A DNA stretch of 55,318 nucleotides from Legionella genomosp. 1 (GCA_945878975.1 CAMCUM010000016.1:1-55318); one strand, 5' to 3'; counted from the stretch's first letter, positions 25,345 to 34,952 are shown. Numbers and translations are program-made. Notes: generated by a model not told the origin, from the letters alone.

Positions 25345-26301
25345 TCATGTGAGTGTATAAAGTTGTTCAGCGCTAGCATACTCAGAATCCAACTGTTTAC
25401 GGACTTTTGCAGCAGATCTAGCCTCATCGTCAGTTGACGCTGTTTGCTCGTGCACTGTCACGCCTGCATAGGCAATTGGGGCCAACACACCTTTGATAAT
25501 GAAATTTAAATTATTGGGGGCATAAATTTCATCTTCTTGTTTCTTAATCATGTCCTCAAACAAATTTTCACAATGGCTTGCTGCACCTGCAATGCGTTCA
25601 AAAGAAGTGACCGCAGATTGCAAAAAGTAAAAGGCAGCACAAGCACCTATCCCCAGCATCGCCAAAGTCAAGAAAATACCACCCAATGCCATCGTGAGTT
25701 GAATCGCTAGCATGGCCGCAATAATGGTTCCAAATCCGTACTTAGCATTATCCACGCTATTTTGCGCATGCGTTGTTACTTGACGCGCCGCTGTTAACAA
25801 GCTGCCCACATTTTCTTTACGCGTTCCAAAAGAAATACCATCATGAATACTTCCGTTGTACTGCGGCTCAGCCATAGGAGAGGTATTCAGATGCGCATGC
25901 ATTTTATCAATGATGAAAATCAAATCACTTAATTGGCCTTTACGAGCAAACGCCAAGAAAATATTTTGAACTGACCGGACAAAACTAGGCTCAATATCTT
26001 CATACTGACTTTGATACTGACTAACTTTTTCAGCAAATTGATCATTTATACTGCCTATTTTGATTGGCGTACCCGTATCCGTATGCCTATGTCCCTGTAA
26101 TAAACTTACAACGGTTTTTGTACCTGCTGCTGCGAAACCGCGCATACTATGATCTTTATATACAGGCATCCCTTCTAAGAAGTTCTTTTTTCTCACTGTA
26201 ATCGTATTCAATAAAGTGGCATATAGATAAAATTTACCAAAATGATCGGTCGGTTGAAGTTCGATCTGTTTAGACAATTCTGCTAAAGCATAACTTGGCA
26301 T
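25345..26301 (-). CDS. Unknown protein with central membrane hairpin
   Basis: 318 aa; GGAG lies seven bases before the ATG. An N-terminal soluble region (1-190) contains FVRSVQNIFLAFARKGQLSD and a Gly/Ser/Thr-rich part. Two hydrophobic segments occupy about 193-240 (IIAAMLAIQLTMALGG, LAMLGIGACAAFYFLQSA). A C-terminal soluble tail (245-318) is polar. No family recognised, no signal peptide. It may be an inner-membrane or secreted effector protein; flanked by housekeeping rluB and rlmD. Confidence 0.6.
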   Translation of the reverse strand: MPSYALAELSKQIELQPTDHFGKFYLYATLLNTITVRKKNFLEGMPVYKDHSMRGFAAAGTKTVVSLLQGHRHTDTGTPIKIGSINDQFAEKVSQYQSQYEDIEPSFVRSVQNIFLAFARKGQLSDLIFIIDKMHAHLNTSPMAEPQYNGSIHDGISFGTRKENVGSLLTAARQVTTHAQNSVDNAKYGFGTIIAAMLAIQLTMALGGIFLTLAMLGIGACAAFYFLQSAVTSFERIAGAASHCENLFEDMIKKQEDEIYAPNNLNFIIKGVLAPIAYAGVTVHEQTASTDDEARSAAKVRKQLDSEYASAEQLYTLT

Positions 26302-26415
26302 TTTATAACTCCAATTCGTAGTAAAAAAAAGAATTGTATAATATTACAACACTGGCGTCAATATTTTTTCAAAATATATTAAATTTGAACGCACACTAAG
26401 CTGCGGAAAAAGCGA

Positions 26416-27147
26416 TTACAACTTCTTAATCACCTCATCCACCTCTTTAATAGACAGTTCCATATGGTCTCCACGCGCCAAAGATCTGGGCATCGTAAAA
26501 TCACCATAACGGATCCGAATCAAGCGACTGACTTCCACGCCCTGTGTTTGCCATAAGCGCCGTACTTCACGATTGCGCCCTTCACTCAATACCACATGGT
26601 ACCAAGTATTCATCCCCTCGCCACCGCGACATTCTATTTTTTTAAACTTGGCCAGGCCATCTTCCAACATCACTCCTTGTAACAATTTTTTCATCACATC
26701 TGGTTTGACTTGCCCATACACACGCACGGCATACTCGCGTTCTAACTCATATTTGGGATGCATCAAACGGTTTGCCAAATCACCATTATTCGTAAAAACA
26801 AGCAAACCTGATGTGTTCAAATCTAGGCGGCCTACCTGAACCCAACGCCCCTGTTTCAAATGAGGCAAACGATCAAACACCGTTTTATCAAACTTGGGAT
26901 CGGAACGGCTAGAAATTTCACCAATCGGTTTGTGGTAAAGTAAAATCCGAGTTTTAAACTGTAATTTCAGAGGATTGGCAATCACACGCCCACGCACCGA
27001 TATTTTATCATCAGGTCCAGCAGAATCTCCCAAGCGAACGGGTGCACCATTGACCTGGACCAAACCCTGTGTAATCCAAGTTTCCATCTCTCGTCTAGAT
27101 CCTAATCCTGCTTGACTAAGAATTTTTTGTAAACGTTCGGTACTCAT
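26416..27147 (-). CDS. rluB: 23S rRNA pseudouridine synthase, RluB-like
   Basis: Converts uridine to pseudouridine in 23S rRNA helix 80 or a related site. 243 aa with an N-terminal S4 domain (RLQKILSQAGLGSRREME) and a catalytic RsuA-family domain with the active Asp in GRLDLNTSGLLVFTN near residue 103. GRNREVRRLW near 200 matches family motif III. It lacks the long basic C-terminal extension of E. coli RluB. GGAGG precedes the ATG. RluE/F specificity cannot be fully excluded. Confidence 0.9.
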   Translation of the reverse strand: MSTERLQKILSQAGLGSRREMETWITQGLVQVNGAPVRLGDSAGPDDKISVRGRVIANPLKLQFKTRILLYHKPIGEISSRSDPKFDKTVFDRLPHLKQGRWVQVGRLDLNTSGLLVFTNNGDLANRLMHPKYELEREYAVRVYGQVKPDVMKKLLQGVMLEDGLAKFKKIECRGGEGMNTWYHVVLSEGRNREVRRLWQTQGVEVSRLIRIRYGDFTMPRSLARGDHMELSIKEVDEVIKKL

Positions 27148-27162
27148 TTATAAACCTCCGGC

Positions 27163-27218
27163 AGGGTCTGTTGAAAACTCACCATTTGACCAAGATAGTA
27201 AAATTTCAACCAGACCCT
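27163..27218. repeat. Minimal (56-bp) TGTTGAC-type inverted element
   Basis: AGGGTCTGTTGAAA (27163-27176) and TTTCAACCAGACCCT (27204-27218) form inverted termini around about 27 bases. It contains no GC-rich core. The right edge forms the TAG stop codon of trpS (27217-27219). It may serve as a hairpin between trpS and rluB. Confidence 0.7.
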
Positions 27219-28425
27219 AATAATCTAAAGACATCACAGCTCGCACTTCCTTCATTGTCTTAGCAGCTTCTTCACGGGCATGTTCGGTGCCTTCTGAAAC
27301 AATGCGTTTGACCATGCCCAAATCAGAATCATAATCCTGAATCAGGGTTTGAATCGGTTCCAATTCTTTTTTAACCGCATCAATCACAGGTTGCTTACAT
27401 TCCAAACAGCCAATCCCTGCCGAGCGACACCCTGTTTCTACCCACTGTTTGACACTGTCGTCCGAATAAAGGCGATGAAATTGCCAAACAGGACATAACA
27501 ATGGCTCACCAGGATCCGTGCGCTTCACCCGCGCTGGATCGGTCGGCATCGTGCGGATCTTTTTCTCTACCTCTAGCGGATCATCCCGTAAATTAATGGT
27601 ATTATGATACGACTTAGACATTTTCTGACCATCCAACCCAGGCATTTTAGCGTTTTCTGTCAACAATGCTTGAGGTTCAGGTAAAATAATTTTGCCAGAA
27701 CCATCCAAAAATCCATACAAACGCTCTTTATCACCGATCGATAAATTAGGTTGCGAATCGATCAAAGCTTTCGCAGTCGTCAAGGACTCATGACAACCGT
27801 TTTGCTGATATTCCATACGAAATTCTGCATAAAGTTTGCTGTTCTTTTTACCCATTTTTTTCATGGCTTCATGCGCTAATGCTTCAAAATTAGGCTCTCG
27901 TCCATACAAAAAATTAAAGCGCCGCGCCACTTCACGAATCAATTCAATATGCGCGACCTGATCTTCACCGACAGGAACCAAATCTGCACGATAGAGCAAT
28001 ACATCTGCACTTTGTAGTAAGGGATAACCTAAAAACCCATAAGTAGCCAAATCTCTTTCACGCAATTTATCTTGCTGATCTTTATAAGAGGGCACCCGCT
28101 CTAACCAGCCTAATGGGGTAATCATCGATAACAGCAAATGCAATTCCGCATGCTCAGGCACCCAAGATTGGATAAACAAACGACACAAACCAGGGTTTAC
28201 CCCACACGCCAACCAATCAATCACCATATCCCAGATTGAGCGTTGAATGAGTTTGGGATCATCATAATGAGTGGTCAAACCATGCCAATCGGCTACAAAA
28301 AATAAACAATCATGCTGATGCTGCAGTTTCACCCAATTTTTAATCACGCCATGATAATGCCCTAAATGCAATCTCCCACTGGCACGCATACCCGAAATCA
28401 CACGCTTATTTCCAAAAACTGACAT
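27217..28425 (-). CDS. trpS: Tryptophanyl-tRNA synthetase
   Basis: Class I synthetase that charges tRNA-Trp. 402 aa, longer than the 335-aa E. coli type, with extensions in the C-terminal half. HIGH motif HLGHY at about 21-25, KMSKS in DGQKMSKSYHNT near 260. A Cys-containing stretch (CRSAGIGCLECKQPV) near 345 appears in the longer TrpRS group. AGGAG lies before the ATG. Its TAG stop is in the terminus of the small inverted repeat. Confidence 0.96.
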   Translation of the reverse strand: MSVFGNKRVISGMRASGRLHLGHYHGVIKNWVKLQHQHDCLFFVADWHGLTTHYDDPKLIQRSIWDMVIDWLACGVNPGLCRLFIQSWVPEHAELHLLLSMITPLGWLERVPSYKDQQDKLRERDLATYGFLGYPLLQSADVLLYRADLVPVGEDQVAHIELIREVARRFNFLYGREPNFEALAHEAMKKMGKKNSKLYAEFRMEYQQNGCHESLTTAKALIDSQPNLSIGDKERLYGFLDGSGKIILPEPQALLTENAKMPGLDGQKMSKSYHNTINLRDDPLEVEKKIRTMPTDPARVKRTDPGEPLLCPVWQFHRLYSDDSVKQWVETGCRSAGIGCLECKQPVIDAVKKELEPIQTLIQDYDSDLGMVKRIVSEGTEHAREEAAKTMKEVRAVMSLDY

Positions 28426-28473
28426 GTAGCTCCTATATTGTTAAATTCAAGCGATTCCGACGTCCTATCCCCA

Positions 28474-29100
28474 CTAAATTCCCGAAAATGGACTAGAATC
28501 TCCCTTACCATGCCGCACAATCACCGGTACGTCACCCGTTAAATCTACTACTGTGGTGGGTTGATGACTGCAGATCCCACCATTGATCACCAAATCCACG
28601 TGATTTCCCAACACGTCATAAATAGCATCAGGCTCACTTAACGGCGCTTCCGCGCCGGGCAAAATCAAAGTTGAGCTCATCAATGGCGCCGCATTGCACT
28701 CTAATAATGCCAACGCAATCGTATTATCCGGGACACGCAATCCCAAAGTCTTACTTTTGGGATGTAGCATCAGACGTGACACGTCCCGAGTGGCATTCAA
28801 AATAAAGGTATATGCGCCAGGTGTAAAGGCTTTCAGCATACGATAAATAGGTTTGGTGACAGATGCATAGTGCCCTAATTGCGATAAATCGTGCGTGACC
28901 AAAGTCATATTATGATTTTTATCTAGCTGTCTTAACGCTTTGATGCGCTCCAAAGCAGATTTACATCCCAAGCGACAGCCCAATGCATAACCAGAATCAG
29001 TGGGATACACAATCAAACCGCCTTCCGCCATGATCGTTACGGCTTGACGCAACAAACGCGCTTGCGGATTATCAGGATGCACTGCAAAAATTCGACTCAT
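28474..29100 (-). CDS. yciO: YciO/YrdC/Sua5-family protein
   Basis: 208 aa from the ATG at 29100, which overlaps the PHP gene's stop (ATGA); an upstream start at 29139 lies inside that gene. The YrdC fold is visible with GGLIVYPTDSGYALGCRLG at about 27-45, ALRQLDKNHNMTLV near 72 and AAPLMSSTLILPG near 160. YciO is the paralog of TsaC in threonylcarbamoyladenosine synthesis, and its own role is not certain. Adjacent to the PHP gene as in E. coli (rnm-yciO). Confidence 0.88.
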   Translation of the reverse strand: MSRIFAVHPDNPQARLLRQAVTIMAEGGLIVYPTDSGYALGCRLGCKSALERIKALRQLDKNHNMTLVTHDLSQLGHYASVTKPIYRMLKAFTPGAYTFILNATRDVSRLMLHPKSKTLGLRVPDNTIALALLECNAAPLMSSTLILPGAEAPLSEPDAIYDVLGNHVDLVINGGICSHQPTTVVDLTGDVPVIVRHGKGDSSPFSGI

Positions 29101-29933
29101 TCTTGTTCCATTTCCCATGAATCCCAGATTGGTTTGCAATGCTTAGGAAGCGATTTCTGCCGCCCCAAACCAAGTCTTGATAAACCCTCACCATGAAAAT
29201 CTGAGCCAGAGGATGCTAGTAAAGCATGTTTTTGGCATAATCTTGCCATCTTCTCAACATCTTCATCCATGATTTCTCCAGATACCACCTCAACACCTGC
29301 CCCACCTAGTGCCTGAAACTCTTGTACCAACTCTTGTAGTTTCGTGCGCGTCAAACGATATTTTAAAGGATGGGCTATCACAGCTTGCCCTCCCGCGTCT
29401 TGAATCACATCCAATGCTGTAGATAAGTTTATCCAAATTGCAGGAACATAAGCAACTTTTCCTTTGCCTAGGTATGTTTTAAAAGCCGCCTTGATATCAC
29501 GTGCCATCCCCTCTTGTAACAAAACCTGGGCGAAATGCGCTCGACCGATCTGAGTATGTCCCGCTAGTGCACACGCTTTGGCATAAGTATCTTTGATACC
29601 ACAACGCTGCAACGCTTCCCCTATCGCTTGTGCGCGTTGAAAACGTTGTGTTTGTTGTTGCACAATGATTTGCTGTAAGCGCTCTGCATGAGTATTAATA
29701 TTCAGCCCCAAGACATGAATATCATATTTTTTCCACTGAACACTTAATTCAATACCAGGCACAATGCGCATGGCATGCCCGATAGCTGCCTGCTGCAATT
29801 CAGAAATGCCCGCAACGGTATCATGATCCGTCAATGCCAATGTGGTCACACCTGCCTGCAGGGCGCGCTCAAAGAGTAACGCAGGAGATAATAGTCCGTC
29901 AGAATAAGTACTGTGACAATGCAAATCAATCAT
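29097..29933 (-). CDS. PHP-domain phosphoesterase (RNase AM / YciV-like)
   Basis: 278 aa with metal-binding residues in IDLHCHSTYSDG (2-13), LALTDHDTV (34-42), GIELS (67), HPLKYR near 193 and SGSDFHGEGL near 245. E. coli YciV (RNase AM) is a 5'-3' exonuclease and releases 3'-phosphate groups from nucleotides; the same activity is likely. It forms an operon with yciO, trpS and rluB, all leftward. Confidence 0.9.
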   Translation of the reverse strand: MIDLHCHSTYSDGLLSPALLFERALQAGVTTLALTDHDTVAGISELQQAAIGHAMRIVPGIELSVQWKKYDIHVLGLNINTHAERLQQIIVQQQTQRFQRAQAIGEALQRCGIKDTYAKACALAGHTQIGRAHFAQVLLQEGMARDIKAAFKTYLGKGKVAYVPAIWINLSTALDVIQDAGGQAVIAHPLKYRLTRTKLQELVQEFQALGGAGVEVVSGEIMDEDVEKMARLCQKHALLASSGSDFHGEGLSRLGLGRQKSLPKHCKPIWDSWEMEQE

Positions 29934-30009
29934 AATAGGTAAGGACTCACTCCGTAGCGAAGAACGACGCGATCTGCATTCAAATCTGGCCGCGCTCCAA
30001 GATTCTGAT

Positions 30010-30987
30010 ATGAAAACATTAAAAATTATCTTTTATATGTTGTTTATTGTATCATTATTGACATTACAAGTATCTTTAATTTTCCCCATGCGCACAAAAC
30101 TACTCTCTACAGGTATGCTTTATCTCATTTTGGCGCAATTTATGGTCGCTTTGAATATTGTCGTTTCAAAAAATTTACTTGATACGATCCCGATCATGGT
30201 GATGATGAATATTCGTTATGCGATTGCAGCATTGGTTCTATTTCCATTGCATTTTTTGAGTCGACAACGCCGCAAGCCCTGGACAGTTTATTTTACCGAA
30301 CTCGAACGCAAAGATTGGTTATTTCTTGGTGCCCAAGCTTTGTGCGCTGGTGTGCTGTTTAATTGTTTGATGCTGAAAGGTCTCAGTGCCACCGATGCTA
30401 ACGTAGCAGGGATCATCACGAGTGCCTTACCAGCGATGATTGCAATCTTTTCTTGGTTATTTCTGAAGGAAAGCATTTCATTTAAAAAATGCTTATGTAT
30501 CTTACTAGCCACAGCGGGCCTTTTAGTCATCGCTTGGGACAAATTTACCGGCATTGGAGACGGACACTCCTTTTTTGGAGATGCCATCGTTCTGCTCTCT
30601 TTGCTTCCTGAAGCAGGTTATTATATTTTAACCAAAATGCACGCCAACAAATTACCCATTTTTCTGACCTCTTCTTTGCTCAATGGCATCAACGCATTGC
30701 TTTTGCTACCTTTTTCCCTATCAGAACATTGGAATCCACTGACCATGAGCACATCGTACTGGTCAATCATGATCATTTTAGGCATCAGTGCCGGTTTATT
30801 TTACGTGTTTTGGCTGTTTGGCAGTCAACAAGTAGACGGCGTCATGGCATCGCTCTCTACAGCCATCATGCCCATCGCAACGGTATTATTGGCGTGGTTG
30901 CTTTTAAATGAAGCTTTGAATATTTATCAAACCTTAGGCTTGTCCTTAGTCTTGCTGTCGATCATCACTTATTCGCGCCAAGAGTAA
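30010..30987 (+). CDS. EamA/DMT-family transporter
   Basis: 325 aa; ten transmembrane helices in two EamA repeats (about 28-170, 185-320). Helices include LLVIAWDKF in repeat 1 and VLLAWLLLNEALNIYQTLG near the end of repeat 2. Substrate is unknown; relatives export amino acids, metabolites or drugs. An alternative start at 30088 (MRTKLLSTG) would remove a hydrophobic leader-like segment and gives the family's usual N-terminus. The stop codon is one base before a palindromic repeat. Confidence 0.88.
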   Translation: MKTLKIIFYMLFIVSLLTLQVSLIFPMRTKLLSTGMLYLILAQFMVALNIVVSKNLLDTIPIMVMMNIRYAIAALVLFPLHFLSRQRRKPWTVYFTELERKDWLFLGAQALCAGVLFNCLMLKGLSATDANVAGIITSALPAMIAIFSWLFLKESISFKKCLCILLATAGLLVIAWDKFTGIGDGHSFFGDAIVLLSLLPEAGYYILTKMHANKLPIFLTSSLLNGINALLLLPFSLSEHWNPLTMSTSYWSIMIILGISAGLFYVFWLFGSQQVDGVMASLSTAIMPIATVLLAWLLLNEALNIYQTLGLSLVLLSIITYSRQE

Positions 30988-30988
30988 G

Positions 30989-31061
30989 GTAGCCTTGATG
31001 CAGCGTAGCGTAATCAAGGTTTTTTCATTCCTTGATTGCGCTACGCTGCATCAAGGCTACG
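30989..31061. repeat. Palindromic repeat, GTAGCCTTGATG family, copy 2
   Basis: GTAGCCTTGATGCAGCGTAG and CTACGCTGCATCAAGGCTAC are inverted across a short centre with TTTTTTCATT. It could terminate the transporter transcript. Confidence 0.85.
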
Positions 31062-31118
31062 TGCTCGATAGCAATACTCCTTTTTTCAATAGTGCGTGCC
31101 ATGTTGATCATTCATGCA

Positions 31119-31147
31119 TTGACCTTCCTATGAAATTCCAATACATT
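31119..31147 (+). promoter_or_regulatory. Promoter of the small Cys-rich peptide gene
   Basis: TTGACC (31119-31124) and TACATT (31142-31147) are 17 bases apart. Transcription would start near 31154, 42 bases before the ATG at 31196. Confidence 0.5.
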
Positions 31148-31195
31148 AAGCAATCAATGATCGCTCAAAATTTTTAACTTAATAAGGAATATAAT

Positions 31196-31372
31196 ATGAA
31201 AAAAATAGCGCTTGCTATGCTTGTTTTATTCACCACATTGTCAGCTGCGACACTGAGCTCGGTTGCTTATGCAGAAGGATCTTGTGGATGTGGTACTGAT
31301 GGTTGTGGGGACAATCCAATAAGTGCTGATGCGCCGAGTGAGCAGAATCGCAGCCTTGATATCCTCAAATAA
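31196..31372 (+). CDS. Small secreted Cys-rich peptide (58 aa)
   Basis: An unlisted short gene. AAGGA lies seven bases before the ATG. The peptide begins MKKIALAMLVLFTTLS, a clear signal peptide ending near AYA (25-26), and the mature approximately 32 residues hold EGSCGCGTDGCGD with three cysteines packed in eight residues, followed by an acidic tail. Signal, cleavage site, ribosome-binding site and a promoter upstream all point to a real gene. Function unknown: candidates are a metal-binding peptide or a small antimicrobial/signal peptide. Reverse-strand ORFs over it are shadows. Confidence 0.75.
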   Translation: MKKIALAMLVLFTTLSAATLSSVAYAEGSCGCGTDGCGDNPISADAPSEQNRSLDILK

Positions 31373-31381
31373 AAAATAGCA

Positions 31382-31464
31382 TGTAGGGTGTGCAAAGCGC
31401 AGCATGCACACCCAGGTGCCTGAATTGGTGGGCACGTCGCTACCGCTCCTTTGGCCACCCTACA
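31382..31464. repeat. TGTAGGGTG repeat, copy 1
   Basis: TGTAGGGTGTGCAAAGCGCA ... GGTGGGCACGTCGCTACC ... CACCCTACA is bounded by inverted TGTAGGGTG/CACCCTACA. It is nearly identical to 39385-39469, and similarity continues about 50 bases to the right into ATAACAAACCAAGATGTCTGA. Confidence 0.85.
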
Positions 31465-31526
31465 CGTTTTATCCGATAGGATAACAAACCAAGATGTCTG
31501 ATCTATTTCATACTTTTGACCTGACG

Positions 31527-32459
31527 CTAAGGTCTTTCATCCAAAATCTTTTTCTTGCCTGTTATAAAATCTTTGCTCGACAATCCCATTGCAATAGCCA
31601 ATGTGCCTGCTACATAGATAGAAGAATACGTTCCGATCACAATACCAATGATCAACGCCAAAGCAAATCCGTGAATGGTTTCACCGCCATATACAAATAA
31701 GGCTACGACTACGAATAGCGTCAACACCGAAGTCATTATGGTTCGTGACAAAGTCTGATTAATAGAAATATTCATAATCTCTATCGGCGTTGAACGTCGC
31801 ACTTTGATAAAATTCTCACGAACCCGATCAAAGACTACGATGGTATCGTTCAGTGAATAACCAATCACCGCCAAAAGACCCGCCAATGCTTTCAAATCAA
31901 ATTCGATGCCAAACCATGCAAATATCCCCAAAATCAACACGGGATCATGAACCAAAGCAATGGCCGAACTAAATGCCAAGCGATATTCAAAACGCACTGC
32001 GATATACAGCATAGTAGCCAACAAAGAGACGATGATCGCTAAAGCACCTTTGGTTGCCAACTCTTGACCAACCTGCGGACCAACGAAATCCACTTGCTGC
32101 TTCACCGCACCTGGCAAAGCATTCATCAACTGATCGACCAAAACAGATTGATTAAGATCCGCTCTAGGGGCGATGCTGATCAAAACATCTTTCGAAGTCC
32201 CATAGCTGACAACTTGAGCTTCCTTAAATCCTGCTTGATACAAGCGTGCACGGATATCTGAAATATCAGCAACAGGAGTGTAAGCAACTTGTACTTGCGT
32301 ACCACCCGTAAAATCTAGTCCCCAGATCAAGCCTTTGTATACCAAACCAGAGATTGAAATCAAAAAAATAAAAACAGAAAAAATAGCCGTCCATTTACGT
32401 GCGCCCATGAAATCTATTTTTGAATTTGGGTTAAAAAACTCCATCAGAACCTCTCTCAA
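31527..32459 (-). CDS. secF: Protein translocase subunit SecF
   Basis: Inner-membrane partner of SecD that uses proton motive force to pull preproteins out during Sec export. 310 aa, six transmembrane helices, GLDFTGGTQVQV near residue 47 in the first periplasmic loop, and YSLNDTIVVFDRVREN near 203. Its ATG overlaps the secD stop codon. Confidence 0.96.
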   Translation of the reverse strand: MREVLMEFFNPNSKIDFMGARKWTAIFSVFIFLISISGLVYKGLIWGLDFTGGTQVQVAYTPVADISDIRARLYQAGFKEAQVVSYGTSKDVLISIAPRADLNQSVLVDQLMNALPGAVKQQVDFVGPQVGQELATKGALAIIVSLLATMLYIAVRFEYRLAFSSAIALVHDPVLILGIFAWFGIEFDLKALAGLLAVIGYSLNDTIVVFDRVRENFIKVRRSTPIEIMNISINQTLSRTIMTSVLTLFVVVALFVYGGETIHGFALALIIGIVIGTYSSIYVAGTLAIAMGLSSKDFITGKKKILDERP

Positions 32460-34312
32460 ATACCAATTGATATACGCTTAATTGTACGATAACCATAAAG
32501 CATATTGACCATCGCACGGGTATAGGTGATCCCGCTTAGCATAGAGGTCAACAACCCTAAAGATAAGGTCACAGCAAAGCCACGCACAGGACCAGTTCCG
32601 ATCGAAAATAATACAACCGCAACAATCAACGTGGTGATATTTGCATCCAAAATCGTCGAAAATGCTCGTTCATAGCCCGCATAAATCGCAGCTTGCGCCG
32701 ATAAACCACTGCGCAATTCTTCTCGGATCCGCTCATTGATCAACACATTCGCATCCACTGCCATCCCAACAGTCAACACGATCCCCGCAATCCCAGGCAA
32801 GGTCAGGGTCGCACCCAACATCGACAATAAGGCACATAAGAAAATCATATTCAGAAGCAACGCAATATTGGCGATCAATCCAAACAATCGATAATACACC
32901 AACATTAAGATCAGAATCAGACCCAACCCTACTTCCAAAGATATCAAACCGCGTTTGATATTTTCTTTACCCAAAGTCGGACCCACCGTACGCTCTTCTA
33001 CCGGGTAAATGGCTGCAGGTAAAGCCCCTGCACGCAACAAGAGCGCCAAATTACTGGCCTCTTTACCATCTGACAAGCCGGTAATTTGAAAGCTATTCCC
33101 TAAGGCAGAATTGATCACAGCTATGGATATGATCCGCTCATCGCGCACCGTTTTATGCTCTTGCACACCTTTGACCATACGATCTGAGGTTTTAGACTCT
33201 ACAAACACAATGGCCATCATTTTACCAATGTTGTCACGTGTTATCTTATTAAATAAGGCTTCCCCACCGCCCCCTAATTGCACATGCACTGCATTACTCG
33301 CAGTTTGCTGATCAAAACTAGACACAGCCGATGTGATCGAGTCCCCACTCAGTACAACTTGGCGCTTCAATAAAATAGGACTTGATTTACGGTATAACAA
33401 TTTAGAACTAGGTGGAATTGCCCCAGTTTTAGAAGCCATCACAGCATCATTATCTTGGTCTACCATGTAGAATTGTAAGGTCGCCGTACCGCCTAAAATT
33501 TGCTTCGCACGCGCCGCGTCTTGAATACCCGGTAAATCCACCCCTATCCGTGATGCGCCCTGCTGAACCACTATCGCTTCGCCCACCCCTAATTCATTCA
33601 CACGATTACGCAAAATCCCCATCGTTTGATCAATCGTATTTTGGCGAATATTATGCCGTTCTCGGCCTGACAAACTAGCCAAAATCACTTGCTTATTTTT
33701 AACTTGCTTGAACGTCACTTCCGTAAACTTTGTTTTCAATTCATCCAACGCTTGATTCAATTGATCAGCAGAACGCAAACCAATTTCGATACCTTGATGT
33801 GGAAAATAGCGAATGCCTGCATATCGAATACCATGTTCACGTAAATCCTGGCCTATCGATTTCAAGACCCCTTCATAACGACGCGTGATCACACTATCAA
33901 TATCGACTTCCAACAGAAAATGCACCCCACCGCGTAAATCCAAACCTTGCTTCATCGGTTCCGCGTAAATCGCAGATAGCCATTTAGGGGTAGAGGGAGA
34001 CAGATTCAGCGCAATAACGTAATTAATACCCAATCCATTTTTCAGCACATCGCGACCCTGCAATTGCTGATCAGTAGACGAAAATCGCACCTCAACCCCA
34101 TCACCATGTACCGTCACAGCACGATATGGCACGTGAGCTTTATCTAAAATTGCTTGGGTTTGTTTGAGAATAATGCGTGCATCCACCACCGTTTCAGAGG
34201 AGATTTGCACGACAGGATCTTCGCTAAATAAATTGGGTATCGCATAAAGGATAGCTATACAAGCCAAAAAAACTAATGATAAATTTTTCCATAAGGGATA
34301 TCTATTTTGCAT
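32456..34312 (-). CDS. secD: Protein translocase subunit SecD
   Basis: 618 aa. TM1 near the N-terminus, GLDLRGGVHFLLEVD near residue 120, the P1 head domain, NELGVGEAIVVQQG near 240, VGPTLGKENIKRG near 450, and five C-terminal helices ending in TGPVRGFAVTLSLG. The full length matches SecD of gammaproteobacteria. It follows yajC in the usual queA-tgt-yajC-secD-secF order, though tgt is degraded here. Confidence 0.97.
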   Translation of the reverse strand: MQNRYPLWKNLSLVFLACIAILYAIPNLFSEDPVVQISSETVVDARIILKQTQAILDKAHVPYRAVTVHGDGVEVRFSSTDQQLQGRDVLKNGLGINYVIALNLSPSTPKWLSAIYAEPMKQGLDLRGGVHFLLEVDIDSVITRRYEGVLKSIGQDLREHGIRYAGIRYFPHQGIEIGLRSADQLNQALDELKTKFTEVTFKQVKNKQVILASLSGRERHNIRQNTIDQTMGILRNRVNELGVGEAIVVQQGASRIGVDLPGIQDAARAKQILGGTATLQFYMVDQDNDAVMASKTGAIPPSSKLLYRKSSPILLKRQVVLSGDSITSAVSSFDQQTASNAVHVQLGGGGEALFNKITRDNIGKMMAIVFVESKTSDRMVKGVQEHKTVRDERIISIAVINSALGNSFQITGLSDGKEASNLALLLRAGALPAAIYPVEERTVGPTLGKENIKRGLISLEVGLGLILILMLVYYRLFGLIANIALLLNMIFLCALLSMLGATLTLPGIAGIVLTVGMAVDANVLINERIREELRSGLSAQAAIYAGYERAFSTILDANITTLIVAVVLFSIGTGPVRGFAVTLSLGLLTSMLSGITYTRAMVNMLYGYRTIKRISIGI

Positions 34313-34336
34313 TTTTTACTCGCTTACCATCGATCC

Positions 34337-34693
34337 TTAAAGTGACTCAAGAGTGCCTTTGGGTAATACTGCGGAGACCGCGTCACGTTGCACCAGAATC
34401 TCAACGTTACTCGTAATGGTAACCCTGATATATGTCTCATTCACCAGTTTATCTACTTTCCCCAAAACGCCGGAGGTCAACGCAATTTCATCGCCTTTTT
34501 TCAGTTTGTTCACTAATTCTTTATGTTGTTTTGCGCGTTTACTCTGAGGACGAATCATCATGAAGTAAAATAATACGAAAATCCCTACAATCATAAGCAA
34601 AGAAAACGATCCTTCTGCTCTAGGGGCCGCGGTTGCGCCTGGGGTGATTGCTGCTGTCACTGTGGCAAACGCATCACTTAGTAATAAACTCAT
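34337..34693 (-). CDS. yajC: Sec translocon accessory protein YajC
   Basis: 118 aa from ATG 34693, preceded by GGAGTAGAA; the upstream start at 34726 lacks this. A single transmembrane helix (IVGIFVLFYFMMIRPQ) is followed by the cytoplasmic KRAKQHKELVNKLKKGDEI and VLGKVDK segments. It binds SecDF and associates with the SecYEG translocon. The secD ATG lies 24 bases downstream. Confidence 0.95.
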   Translation of the reverse strand: MSLLLSDAFATVTAAITPGATAAPRAEGSFSLLMIVGIFVLFYFMMIRPQSKRAKQHKELVNKLKKGDEIALTSGVLGKVDKLVNETYIRVTITSNVEILVQRDAVSAVLPKGTLESL

Positions 34694-34877
34694 TTCTACT
34701 CCTAAACTAATCAAATTGAGACACAACGTACATCTGTTAACAATGCTAGCAGACGTCGTGACATCATAGCGATATTTCTCATCAGCGTAAATGACTTTCT
34801 TAGCTTACAAATCCTACTTTGCAAACACGATGCTACTGTCTTAAACAGATAGGGTTTGTAACATACAACATTAACCC

Positions 34878-34952
34878 GTAGCCTTGATGTAGCGCAGCGT
34901 CATCAAGGTTACACGCCAAATCACCCTTGATGACGCTGCGCTACATCATGGC
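34878..34952. repeat. Palindromic repeat, GTAGCCTTGATG family, copy 3
   Basis: GTAGCCTTGATGTAGCGCAG and CTGCGCTACATCATGGC are inverted arms. The right arm encodes the last residues and the TGA of the Tgt-like gene (34946-34948), so the insertion cut off that protein's C-terminus. Confidence 0.85.

Noticed and set aside
25209-25427. Leftward ORF beside rlmD
   Set aside because: Overlaps the coding end of the 25345-26301 gene in another frame and a repeat.
31241-31458. Two leftward ORFs over the small peptide gene and the TGTAGGGTG repeat
   Set aside because: They read through a palindromic repeat and oppose a frame with a good ribosome-binding site and signal peptide.
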